From positions 1 to 51,541 of the forward strand of contig JALUWV010000062.1 of NCBI GenBank assembly GCA_027019335.1: DNA of 51,541 nt, read 5' to 3'. A program made the translations under genes and the position numbers. Below, piece by piece: positions 21,581-29,687 of this stretch; within the stretch, counting starts at the first letter, position 1; every line of letters begins with the position of its first letter. Below the pieces are notes generated by a model. The model was not told where the DNA came from. It searched no databases and worked only from the letters and a program-made list of their open reading frames with translations. The stretch is from Sulfurimonas sp. (lineage in GTDB: Bacteria; Campylobacterota; Campylobacteria; Campylobacterales; Sulfurimonadaceae).

Positions 21581-22959
21581 TACTCCTCCAAATAATTTTC
21601 TAGTATAGACCTATATTTATAAATCGCTTCAACATAGTGTACCGGTTCACTCCCCCTTGCTTTACCATATTTCAAATCTTTATAATACTCTTTTTTTGAT
21701 AGCAGGGGTAAAACTCTTTTGACATCGTCCCAAACATTGGGATTGTAGGACAACTCTTTAGCAAGTTTACGGGCATCATAGATATGCCCCATACCAACAT
21801 TATATGCAGCTAAGGCAAAACGGAGTTTATCTTCATCTACTATCTCTTTTGGAACAGCCTGAATCAAATACTTGATATGTTTTGTCCCACCAAAAATACT
21901 TTCTCTCGCATTTAATCGGTTTTCTACCCCTAGCATTCGAGCTGTGCGATTTGTAAGCATCATCATCCCTCTCACTCCTGTAAAACTTGTGGCTAAAGGG
22001 TTCCAAAGGGATTCTTGATATGCCATACTCGCTAAAAGAGTCCATGGGAGATTATAGATTTCACCATATTTTTTAAAATAGTGTTCATAAAGGCATAAAC
22101 GTGTTTTGATTCGCTTACAAAATATTTTACTGCGATGATTGTACGTAACATATCTTTTTTTGACACTTTGTTTATAAAATGCTGTACGTATTTTTTGAAA
22201 CTCTTGCGTTTGACTATAAGAAGCGAACCATTCAAAAGTCTTTTCTTTTAACGAAGGTGCTTGATGTGCAAAAATCCAAGCCAACTCTTTTTTCTCACTT
22301 AAAGAAAATGCAAGTGTAGTGTTACGAAGGTGTCTATGATTTTTTGCATAGATATCAGAATTGACAATGGTACAATTTATTGTAGATTCATTAACAAGCG
22401 CAAGGAGCTTTTTTTCAGAAAATTTATCGGTATATTCTACATCTATATCGTAGCCATCATCTATAAAAGATTGCAATGTCTCTGCATGGATTGAATCTTC
22501 TCTTATCATAATATTTAGTCCACCAAGCATGCCAATATCTTTTGGAATCTTTTTTCCTCGAGGTATTTGTCTTGAACAAATCATCTGCTCTTGCACTTGA
22601 AAATAGGAAGGTCCAAAATCATACAACTTACTTCTTTCTTCAGTTTTTTCAATATTAGCTGCAATAATATCAATATTTGAATTGCGATACAAAGACAATG
22701 CTTCTTCTCGTGTTGGTACAAAAGTAATGTCTAAATCTACATCCAAATAATCAGCAAATTTTTTAATTAAAGTGTATTCCAATCCTTTTTTTCCATCAAG
22801 TAATACCACATGAAGTATTCGATTTTTTTGAATTTTTTCTAAAGATGTTAAATGATGGTGTTGTTTTGTTGTGGCGAAAATAGCAGAACTCAACCAAACC
22901 ACTGCACTCAAAATACTCAGAGAAAAAAAAATGAGAAAATATCTTAAATATTTATTCAT
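21580..22959 (-). CDS. mltF: Membrane-bound lytic murein transglycosylase F-like protein
   Basis: 459 residues. N-terminal membrane anchor (7-29), a solute-binding-protein-like domain (about 45-265: ILHVVLLDGKKGLEYTLIKKFADYL, NIDIIAANIEKTEERS) and a C-terminal SLT lysozyme-like domain (about 290-430). Catalytic Glu 316 is in MAYQESLWNP; GVRGMMMLTN and AAYNVGMGHI are further SLT motifs. It cleaves peptidoglycan glycan strands with anhydro ends. Overlaps the sensor kinase gene by 4 bp, so it is part of that operon. Confidence 0.88.
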   Translation of the reverse strand: MNKYLRYFLIFFSLSILSAVVWLSSAIFATTKQHHHLTSLEKIQKNRILHVVLLDGKKGLEYTLIKKFADYLDVDLDITFVPTREEALSLYRNSNIDIIAANIEKTEERSKLYDFGPSYFQVQEQMICSRQIPRGKKIPKDIGMLGGLNIMIREDSIHAETLQSFIDDGYDIDVEYTDKFSEKKLLALVNESTINCTIVNSDIYAKNHRHLRNTTLAFSLSEKKELAWIFAHQAPSLKEKTFEWFASYSQTQEFQKIRTAFYKQSVKKRYVTYNHRSKIFCKRIKTRLCLYEHYFKKYGEIYNLPWTLLASMAYQESLWNPLATSFTGVRGMMMLTNRTARMLGVENRLNARESIFGGTKHIKYLIQAVPKEIVDEDKLRFALAAYNVGMGHIYDARKLAKELSYNPNVWDDVKRVLPLLSKKEYYKDLKYGKARGSEPVHYVEAIYKYRSILENYLEE

Positions 22960-24233
22960 GCAAAAATAAAACGATTGATACCATCTTCATACTCATAAGC
23001 AAGTACCTGTTCATGCACTTTTAAGATAGAATCCACTAAGTACAGACCTAAACCAAAGCTATTTTTAGAGGGGTTATCTTTTGTAAATGGTTCTATATAG
23101 TAGTATAAGGGATGTGACAATCGTTCACCACGATTTTCAAAACAGAGTTCATTATGCATGATAAGAATTGTAATATGCTGATTTGGAGAGTACTTCATGG
23201 CATTATCTATCATATTTTTAATGGCTGTTGTGTAAAGCCTGTAGTTTAGTGTTACTTTCACATCGCCTTGTACTTTTACACTGACACACTCTCTCTCAAC
23301 CATTGCCATATCGATAGCTCCATCAATGACATCCACAAGTCTATATTCACTAAATTCGCTTTTGTCCTCAACACTTGTTACCTCTTCAATAAGGGCAAAC
23401 TCCGTTACTAAGGCTTCAAGACGTGAGAAAATCGAAGTAAAGCGTTTTTTTTGTTTTTCAGAGTCGAGCATCTGTGTTGCGATAGTCCCTTTTGCGATAG
23501 GAGTTTTCAATTCATGCATTAAGTTCCGAAGGAAGAGTGTTCTTGCTGTGAGTAAATTGTCTATCTTTTCCCGTGCCGCTTCGAGTTCATTAGATACAAG
23601 TCCAATCTCATCTATATTGTTTGTGCGAAAAGAGATTTTCATATCGCCATTACCAAAGAGTGCGATTTTTTTACGCAAGCGAATAAGTGGACGCAATTTT
23701 TGGAGTATTAAGATAAAAGAGAGGGTAATAATCGTAAAAATAGTCGAATAGGCATACATCAAATTTAAAGAGCTGTAGGGTTCTAATGCTTCATCTTTAA
23801 TCAAAATAGAACCTACTGGTGTTTGAATCTTAAAATATATTGTACTTTCATCTTCAAGCATGAGTGCATTGAGTTTTCCTACAGTGTTTTTACGATAAAG
23901 CCCTTCAGGACCAAGCATTAACGTAGATTTGACACTTTTAATACCCTCTTCTTTTAAGATGGTAGCATCCTTTACAATCGAATTTTCCTCTTGTTTGTCT
24001 TTGACTAAAAAAAGTTTATAAACAGCTAAATTCGCTTCGAGCATAACATCAGAACTTTGTCGTTGTTGATTCTCCTTATAAATCTGAATAATCACAGCAT
24101 ATTTTGTGAAAATATGGTCAATATACTGCTGTTTATTGAGCTTATAAAACTCCCAAAAGATAGCACTCACACTGAGTAATGTTAAGACAAGTGCGAAAAG
24201 AACAGTAAGGAGTACTCCGTGGTGTCGTATCAT
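22956..24233 (-). CDS. Sensor histidine kinase, ArsS-like
   Basis: 425 residues. Two membrane helices (about 9-30 and 153-175) flank a ~120-aa periplasmic sensor; a HAMP-like linker follows. The H-box is NLMHELKTPIAKGTIA (phosphorylated His), with N-box NMIDNAMKYSPNQ and a G-box GLGLYLVDSI; the CA domain is compact. The layout and HELKTPIAKG agree with the ArsS family of Campylobacterota, which in Helicobacter senses acid. Gene order with the OmpR-type regulator 9 bp upstream supports a cognate pair; what is sensed here is not known. Confidence 0.87.
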   Translation of the reverse strand: MIRHHGVLLTVLFALVLTLLSVSAIFWEFYKLNKQQYIDHIFTKYAVIIQIYKENQQRQSSDVMLEANLAVYKLFLVKDKQEENSIVKDATILKEEGIKSVKSTLMLGPEGLYRKNTVGKLNALMLEDESTIYFKIQTPVGSILIKDEALEPYSSLNLMYAYSTIFTIITLSFILILQKLRPLIRLRKKIALFGNGDMKISFRTNNIDEIGLVSNELEAAREKIDNLLTARTLFLRNLMHELKTPIAKGTIATQMLDSEKQKKRFTSIFSRLEALVTEFALIEEVTSVEDKSEFSEYRLVDVIDGAIDMAMVERECVSVKVQGDVKVTLNYRLYTTAIKNMIDNAMKYSPNQHITILIMHNELCFENRGERLSHPLYYYIEPFTKDNPSKNSFGLGLYLVDSILKVHEQVLAYEYEDGINRFIFA

Positions 24234-24242
24234 TTGTAAAAG

Positions 24243-24905
24243 CTATTTTAAAAGTTTGTAGCCAACACCACGAACAGACTCTATGAGTGCTTTGTCGCCG
24301 AGCTTATTTCTGATGCGTCCGACCATAACATCTATACTTTTGTTCGAAGAGTCTTCATTGATTGCATTTACATTGTGAATTAAATCTTCACGAGAGACAA
24401 CTAAGCCTTGTTTACTTATCATATATGCCAAAATTCCAAATTCTGCATTTGTTAAGTCAATATTACGCCCCTTATAGGTAATAATCATTGTCTCTTTATC
24501 GCATTTAAAATCACTTTTTGTTTCCGTTTTTGCCTCTGTCTTTGCTTCATATCGACGTAAAACTGAATTGATTCTTGCTTCAAGTTCTCGTGGGTCATAC
24601 GGTTTTGGGAGGTAATCATCTGCTCCAAGTTCAAGTGCCTTTATCTTGTCCGTCACATCACTTCTTGCTGAAGAAATAATAATAGGAATATCTTGACGTT
24701 CACGAATAGCTTCACACACTTCTAAACCATCCATCCCAGGCAGTGTCAAATCTAAAATAACCAAATCAAAAGGCTCAAGTTTTAAGATACTCACTGCTTT
24801 AAAAGGATCATCTTCTGTAATAACGTTAAATTCAAACTGTTCTAAATACTCTGTTAAAATTTCGGCTAGTTCTAAATCATCTTCAATCATCAATATTTTT
24901 TGCAT
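24243..24905 (-). CDS. OmpR-family response regulator, ArsR-like
   Basis: 220 residues. Receiver domain (1-115) with acidic pocket MIEDD, phospho-acceptor Asp in LVILDLTLPGMDG, Ser/Thr in IIISSARSD and Lys in YLPKPYDPRE. A Lys/Glu/Thr linker (AKTEAKTETKSD) leads to a winged-helix domain with KSIDVMVGRIRNKLG and SVRGVGYKLLK. Partner of the kinase gene downstream. Similar to H. pylori HP0166 in architecture. Confidence 0.9.
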   Translation of the reverse strand: MQKILMIEDDLELAEILTEYLEQFEFNVITEDDPFKAVSILKLEPFDLVILDLTLPGMDGLEVCEAIRERQDIPIIISSARSDVTDKIKALELGADDYLPKPYDPRELEARINSVLRRYEAKTEAKTETKSDFKCDKETMIITYKGRNIDLTNAEFGILAYMISKQGLVVSREDLIHNVNAINEDSSNKSIDVMVGRIRNKLGDKALIESVRGVGYKLLK

Positions 24906-24919
24906 TTTTTCTCTCTTTA

Positions 24920-25645
24920 TTAAATATTTTTATAAATTCGCACATAAAATTCATTACGTGAAAATTGTTTTACCAAATAATCATCGGCACCTGCATTTAA
25001 ATACTTTGCAGTCTCATAAGAGTTTGCTTCATTCGCAAGTGTTAAAATTTTCATCTCTCCTGAAGTTTTGTATTTTCGGGAAACTTCTATAAGTCCAAGG
25101 GCATCTACATACGGCTCACTATTGTCTATAATCATCAACTCCACAGAAGGGTGCAATTCTAATTTCTCTAAGGCTTCTTCATTGCTACTAGCACTTATCA
25201 CTTTAAAACGGTGAAGTTTGAGATTTTGTTTGAGATAGAGACTATAAATATGAGAATCATTCACTACAAGGACACTAATCTGCTTATTTGCCTGCAATCT
25301 TTGGAGTTTTTTCATAGCAACAAATGCATTATAATGATTTTGATGTAAGATATAGTCCACTATCTGCGCCCCTTCAAAAACTTCAAAAAAGTCTTCATCT
25401 AGGGATTTAATATAGACAAGTGGTGCAATATTATGCTTATTAAGCAGTGCAATTATCTCACCATTTGGGGCATCTTTTAAGCTTTTATCTACGACTGCAA
25501 ATTCATAGCGCATTTTTAAAAGTTCTTGCTTAGCTTCTTTGTACGAACCAACAAGAGTGTATTCAAAGCTCCCATCTTTATCTAAAAGCTCTTTAAAAAC
25601 TCCCCGATGTATATTGCTCGCTACAGCTACTAAAAGTTTTGGCAT
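24920..25645 (-). CDS. Tandem receiver-domain protein without output domain
   Basis: 241 residues, two receiver-like domains. The first (3-115) is degenerate: its acidic pocket is missing (LLVAVASN), though VVDKSLKDAP keeps an Asp. The second (about 125-241) has VVNDSH, phospho-acceptor Asp in LMIIDNSEP, and Lys in DDYLVKQFSRNE. The protein ends right after the last receiver helix (FYVRIYKNI) with no GGDEF, HD or DNA-binding output; it could be a truncated relative of REC-REC-GGDEF proteins or a phosphate sink. Lies between feoB and the ArsR-like gene, 15 bp from the latter. Confidence 0.75.
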   Translation of the reverse strand: MPKLLVAVASNIHRGVFKELLDKDGSFEYTLVGSYKEAKQELLKMRYEFAVVDKSLKDAPNGEIIALLNKHNIAPLVYIKSLDEDFFEVFEGAQIVDYILHQNHYNAFVAMKKLQRLQANKQISVLVVNDSHIYSLYLKQNLKLHRFKVISASSNEEALEKLELHPSVELMIIDNSEPYVDALGLIEVSRKYKTSGEMKILTLANEANSYETAKYLNAGADDYLVKQFSRNEFYVRIYKNI

Positions 25646-25657
25646 AGAAACACTCCA

Positions 25658-27787
25658 TCAAACGAATATCTTTGTAACATTATAGGCAATAAAAGCTAAA
25701 CTATAGGCAATAACAGAAGTAAATGCTAAAAGATAGAAGAAATAATGTATCCCTCCTGCTTCACGAGTAAAGACAACTGAAGCCGCTAAACATGGTAAAT
25801 AAATCATAATAACCACGATAAAGGCAACTGCTGAGGGAAAAGAAATATTTTTACTAATCGCCCCCACTAAGCTATTGTCACCTTCTGTAACATCACTTCC
25901 TAGTGCATATAAAACCCCTAAGGTTGAAACGACAACTTCTTTGGCTGCGAGTCCTGCTTGTAAGGCGACACTCATTTTCCAATCAAACCCGAGTGGTGTA
26001 AAAAGAGGTTCAGAAAACTTTCCAATAGTTCCTAAATAACTCTGTTCTAACATATCACTTGCTAACTGATTTTTCAGTATCTGCTTTTCTTGTACACTAC
26101 TTACAGCTGCGATTTTTTGTGCATACTCTGTTTCTAGGGTAAGATTGTGCGGGTAATTACTCAAAAACCAAATCAGCATAGAAGCCCCAGCAATGAAGGT
26201 TCCTGCCTTTTGAAGGTACATCATTGTTTTTGTAAGTACCGTATGCCAAATGAGTTTTAACGAAGGCAATCTATACTTTGGCATCTCCATAACAAAAGGC
26301 TCATCCACTCCTTTAAATGCAGTCATCTTTAAAACTTTTGCAGCAATAATCCCGAGCATTGCACCACTAATATAAATGACAAATAAGATATTTCCAGCCA
26401 TTTCAGGAGAGAAAAAAGCCCCTGCAAAAAGGACATACACAGGAAGTCTTGCACCACAAGACATAAAACCTATGATGAAAAGAGTGAGCAGTCTATCTCG
26501 GTCATTTTTTAAAATTCTCGCTGACATATAAGCAGGAATGGAACATCCAAAACCAGTAACTAAAGGAATAAAGCTCTGTCCATGCAATCCAAATTTATGA
26601 AAAAATCCATCGAGTAAGAATGCGACCCGAGACATATAGCCTGTACTCTCCAAAAGGGCAATCCCTATAAAAAGTATAATAATATTCGGCACAAAAAGGA
26701 CAACAGCCCCTACCCCTGAAATCACTCCATCGACAACAAGAGAACGAATATCATCATTACCTATAGTCGCACCGACCGTATTACCCAGCCAGCCAAAAAA
26801 AGCATCGATATACTCCATAGGAATCGCACCCACTTCAAAAGTAAGTTGAAAAAGACTCCACATAAAAAAAAGAAAAATAGGAATCCCAAAAATAGGGTGA
26901 ATTAAGATACTATCTATTTTTTCAGTAACTGTTTTTTTTTCTTGTTTTGTTTTTTGTTTGAGTACCTCAGCGACAATTCCACGGTTAAATGAGGCATACT
27001 CTTCTGCAAAAGCCTCCTTGACATCATCACTATCATGATGGAGTTCAATATGCTTTGCCGCTTCAATTAAAATCGGTTGGAGTTCTATCCAAATGGGGTT
27101 ATCATGGAGTTTTTCATAGGTTTTTTTGTTGTTTTTAAGAAGATTAATCGCTACATTTCTATAACTGTTTTCAGATTGAAAACGGTGCTTGTCAAGATAC
27201 CAAATTATTTGTGCTATCTCCTCTTCGACAGGTTCACTAAAAACTAACTTTGGTTTTACTTTTTCCTCTTGATGTTTTTTTAGTACCCTATCTATAAGTG
27301 TCTCAATACCCTCTTTTGTGACAGCAGAAACTTTGACACAAGGGACACCGATAAGTTCAGACATATACTCTGCATTGATTTCTATGCCCTCTTTTTGCGC
27401 TTCATCACTCATGTTAAGAGCGATAATTACTTTTTTACTCATCGTTAAAAGTTCTGCTGTGAGTTGTAAGTTTTTTGTTAAGTTCGTAGAATCCACAACA
27501 TTAATGATGACATCGTACTCTTCCGCACAGAGATAATCATGGGTCACTCGCTCTTCTATCGTATAATCTGTAAAAGCATAAGTTCCAGGTAAATCCACAA
27601 CTGTAAAATTATAGCCCTTATAATCAAATAACACTTCTGTTTTATCTACTGTAACCCCTGAAAAGTTTCCTACATGAAGATGTGCATTTGATACAGAGTT
27701 AATAAGCATACTTTTACCGACATTAGGTTGCCCAACAAGTGCGACTTTGATATGATTTGAGATAGCAGGACAGCTTTTTTCTTCCAT
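25658..27787 (-). CDS. feoB: Ferrous iron transporter FeoB
   Basis: 709 residues. Inner-membrane Fe(II) importer. N-terminal G domain: G1 ALVGQPNVGKSMLI, G2/T region GNFSGVTVDKTE, G3 DLPGTYAFTDY, G4 ALNMSDE. A helical regulatory region follows (to ~290), then the transmembrane part with two Gate motifs; TGFGCSIPAYMSARIL and LPCLAASVVFTREAGG contain the conserved cysteines. Starts one base inside feoA's stop. Confidence 0.95.
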   Translation of the reverse strand: MEEKSCPAISNHIKVALVGQPNVGKSMLINSVSNAHLHVGNFSGVTVDKTEVLFDYKGYNFTVVDLPGTYAFTDYTIEERVTHDYLCAEEYDVIINVVDSTNLTKNLQLTAELLTMSKKVIIALNMSDEAQKEGIEINAEYMSELIGVPCVKVSAVTKEGIETLIDRVLKKHQEEKVKPKLVFSEPVEEEIAQIIWYLDKHRFQSENSYRNVAINLLKNNKKTYEKLHDNPIWIELQPILIEAAKHIELHHDSDDVKEAFAEEYASFNRGIVAEVLKQKTKQEKKTVTEKIDSILIHPIFGIPIFLFFMWSLFQLTFEVGAIPMEYIDAFFGWLGNTVGATIGNDDIRSLVVDGVISGVGAVVLFVPNIIILFIGIALLESTGYMSRVAFLLDGFFHKFGLHGQSFIPLVTGFGCSIPAYMSARILKNDRDRLLTLFIIGFMSCGARLPVYVLFAGAFFSPEMAGNILFVIYISGAMLGIIAAKVLKMTAFKGVDEPFVMEMPKYRLPSLKLIWHTVLTKTMMYLQKAGTFIAGASMLIWFLSNYPHNLTLETEYAQKIAAVSSVQEKQILKNQLASDMLEQSYLGTIGKFSEPLFTPLGFDWKMSVALQAGLAAKEVVVSTLGVLYALGSDVTEGDNSLVGAISKNISFPSAVAFIVVIMIYLPCLAASVVFTREAGGIHYFFYLLAFTSVIAYSLAFIAYNVTKIFV

Positions 27788-28014
27788 TATATTGCCTCAA
27801 CTTCTATAAGTGCTGCTTCTTGCGCTCGCAGGGCTAAGCGCATCTTCCCTACTTTTACTTCTATCGTTTGTTTGGCTGGAGCCTGTTCTAAAACTTCTAC
27901 AATAGCCTCTTTCATCAGTCCAAAAGAGATAAGTCTTTGTTTGAGTTCATCTTTAGCATAAAGTTTAAGTACTCTTACTTGTTCTCCACGGTCACACTCT
28001 ATAAGTTTTTTCAT
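27787..28014 (-). CDS. feoA: FeoA-domain protein
   Basis: 75 residues, an SH3-like small cytoplasmic partner of FeoB. Typical pattern: LIECDRGEQVRVLKL at the start, RLISFGLMKEAIVEVLEQAP in the middle and MRLALRAQEAALIEV at the end. First gene of the feoAB operon, with a Fur-like box about 25 bp upstream. Confidence 0.92.
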   Translation of the reverse strand: MKKLIECDRGEQVRVLKLYAKDELKQRLISFGLMKEAIVEVLEQAPAKQTIEVKVGKMRLALRAQEAALIEVEAI

Positions 28015-28037
28015 GCAAATCTTCTTTTATTTTTTGT

Positions 28038-28058
28038 AATGATAATGAATATCATATT
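28038..28058. promoter_or_regulatory. Fur-like box upstream of feoAB
   Basis: AATGATAATGAATATCATATT contains the dyad ATGATA-5 bp-TATCAT and matches the GATAATGATAATCATTATC pattern at most positions. It lies between divergent feoA and the CDP-alcohol transferase gene, so iron repression of feoAB is expected. The plus-strand TATAAT at 28099-28104 serves the other gene and is 40 bp away. Confidence 0.65.
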
Positions 28059-28133
28059 AATTTAAGATAAATATTTCTCTAAATGTGAATAATTAATGTA
28101 TAATTATAGCACTAATTCAAAGAAGAGGTATTT

Positions 28134-28691
28134 ATGGACTTTTTATATAAACCATCATCACACTTTAACCTAGCAAATCTGTTTACATTTGTAAACATTA
28201 CAGCAGGGCTTCTCGCGACATATAACATCACACACAACAACTTTGTTTTTGCTATTATTTTAGCTTGGATTGGAGGGGCTTTTGATATTTTTGATGGAAA
28301 AATTGCAAGAAAATATAATCTTTCTAACGAATTTGGCATCCAGCTTGATAGCTTTGCCGACTTTTTAAGCTTTGTGCTTGTCCCAGTTTTTTTAATCTTT
28401 CAGGCTGTTTATGCCACACAACTGAGTGGATTTAGTCTGTTTATCGCGGGTGTTGTAAGTATCGCTTATGTGATTGCTGGACTACGTCGTTTGATTCACT
28501 TTAACATCAATGCAGATGCAGGTGAAGTCGATAAGTTTTTTACAGGAGTGCCGACACCACTTGGTGCCATTCTTTTATGGCTTGTTTATCTTAGCAATGC
28601 CTATACAATTCTTTCAGGTTTTACGGTTGTCGTTTTAATGGCAATCATTGCATGGAGTCTCAACTCTACACTCAAAGTACCACACCCCTAA
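28134..28691 (+). CDS. pssA: CDP-alcohol phosphatidyltransferase, probably phosphatidylserine synthase
   Basis: 185 residues. The CDP-alcohol transferase signature DG(x)2AR(x)8G(x)3D(x)3D is complete in FDIFDGKIARKYNLSNEFGIQLDSFAD, here cited in parts: FDIFDGKIARKY, EFGIQLDSFAD. Five or six membrane helices. The FADFLSFVLVP segment is typical of PssA rather than PgsA. Shorter than many PssA proteins (~235 aa). Makes an inner-membrane phospholipid head group from CDP-diacylglycerol. Single gene with its own promoter and a strong terminator. Confidence 0.75.
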   Translation: MDFLYKPSSHFNLANLFTFVNITAGLLATYNITHNNFVFAIILAWIGGAFDIFDGKIARKYNLSNEFGIQLDSFADFLSFVLVPVFLIFQAVYATQLSGFSLFIAGVVSIAYVIAGLRRLIHFNINADAGEVDKFFTGVPTPLGAILLWLVYLSNAYTILSGFTVVVLMAIIAWSLNSTLKVPHP

Positions 28692-28714
28692 ACTCTTACT
28701 TGTTAAGAGTTTAG
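28688..28714. terminator. Bidirectional terminator after pssA
   Basis: CTAAACTCTTA (28688-28698) and TAAGAGTTTAG (28704-28714) form a perfect 11-bp stem. It contains the stop codons of both pssA and the convergent 67-aa gene. Confidence 0.7.
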
Positions 28715-28906
28715 ACTGTTACTTGCATTTCTAAATTTACAATCCCCAACCGTAATACTCTTTTTGGAGGCTATCACTTCCTTGATGTAAGCAAGTGTCC
28801 CTTCTGGGTCTGCATCTCCAACTTCTTCACCGATGATTTTTAGTAAATCCACTTCACTTGTGAGTGTCCAAACTTTTTCATAATGGTATTGTGTTTCTAT
28901 TTTCAT
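28703..28906 (-). CDS. Hypothetical 67-aa protein
   Basis: Start ATG 28906, after AGGAGT. Opens MKIETQYHYEKVWTLTSEVD; acidic middle (IIGEEVGDADPEGTLAYI) and one Cys (VGDCKF). No signal peptide, membrane segment or known motif. It is 9 bp after the coiled-coil gene and ends in the pssA terminator. A small cytoplasmic protein of unknown role. Confidence 0.65.
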   Translation of the reverse strand: MKIETQYHYEKVWTLTSEVDLLKIIGEEVGDADPEGTLAYIKEVIASKKSITVGDCKFRNASNSLNS

Positions 28907-28915
28907 AAATAACTC

Positions 28916-29479
28916 CTAATGTAAAATCAAACTTGCACCTATAAAAAGATGCTCACTTGGTAAATCTTTAACATAAATATACTGCACTTGCTGACTTTTG
29001 TCATCTTTTACTATGATATAGCCCTCTTTTCGTCTTCGTACCTTTTGTATCTCTTCTAAAGGTATCGCTCGTAATCCATCTTTAAGGTAAGAGACATTCA
29101 CATCTCCTACTGTATCACCACTATAATTTTTCACATAAACACCACTCTGATTTAAAGCTTCTAAGATTATCCATTTTTTATCTCTTTTATGTTTATACTT
29201 TTCTTTTAAGATTTGTACAAGAGTAGCAGCATTTTCCACTCTCTGTTTTAATGCAAAACGATGTTTGTTGCGTTGCTCTTTTTTTTCTTGTAAAGCCACT
29301 TCTTTTTGTATTTGCAGTGCTAATGCTTTAGCATCTGCAATACTTTTTTTATACTGAGTAAATTCCTTTTGTAAGGCTTCTTGCTTTGCATTTATATTTT
29401 TATTCTCTATAACGAGGTATAGAGTACTAGCAAGCAAAGCAATACTTAATACAATGAGTGATAATTCTCTTATTTTCAT
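28916..29479 (-). CDS. Membrane-anchored coiled-coil protein, unknown function
   Basis: 187 residues from ATG 29479, preceded by GGAAAGGGA. One N-terminal membrane helix (about residues 5-24), a long charged coiled coil (30-100, ALQKEFTQYKKSIADAKALAL) and a C-terminal domain (EALNQSGVYVKNYSGDTVGDV). No named family recognised. Minus-strand TATAAT near 29507. Probably co-transcribed with the 67-aa gene. Confidence 0.65.
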   Translation of the reverse strand: MKIRELSLIVLSIALLASTLYLVIENKNINAKQEALQKEFTQYKKSIADAKALALQIQKEVALQEKKEQRNKHRFALKQRVENAATLVQILKEKYKHKRDKKWIILEALNQSGVYVKNYSGDTVGDVNVSYLKDGLRAIPLEEIQKVRRRKEGYIIVKDDKSQQVQYIYVKDLPSEHLFIGASLILH

Positions 29480-29595
29480 TCCCTTTCCTCTCTTTATCAA
29501 AAATTATTATACTCTTTCTTGGTTAATTTGTAGCACTATAAACTTAATTAATTACAAATATAGATAACTTTAATAAATAAAGAGCAAAATTTCGC

Positions 29596-29687
29596 TATAA
29601 TTCCATTTATATTTCAAGGAGAAGGTATCCTAATAGACCTTTTTTGCAAGGCAAACTTGTATCATCTCCTTGTTTCAAAGGATTATG
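29596..29687 (+). promoter_or_regulatory. Promoter and structured 5' leader of the DEAD-box helicase gene
   Basis: TATAAT at 29596-29601, so the mRNA starts near 29608 and the leader is about 80 nt. CAAGGAGA (29615-29622), which looks like a strong Shine-Dalgarno at the very 5' end, pairs exactly with TCTCCTTG (29665-29672), just ahead of the real site AAAGGA (29677-29682). The stem could tune initiation, for example with temperature or by the helicase itself. Confidence 0.45.
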
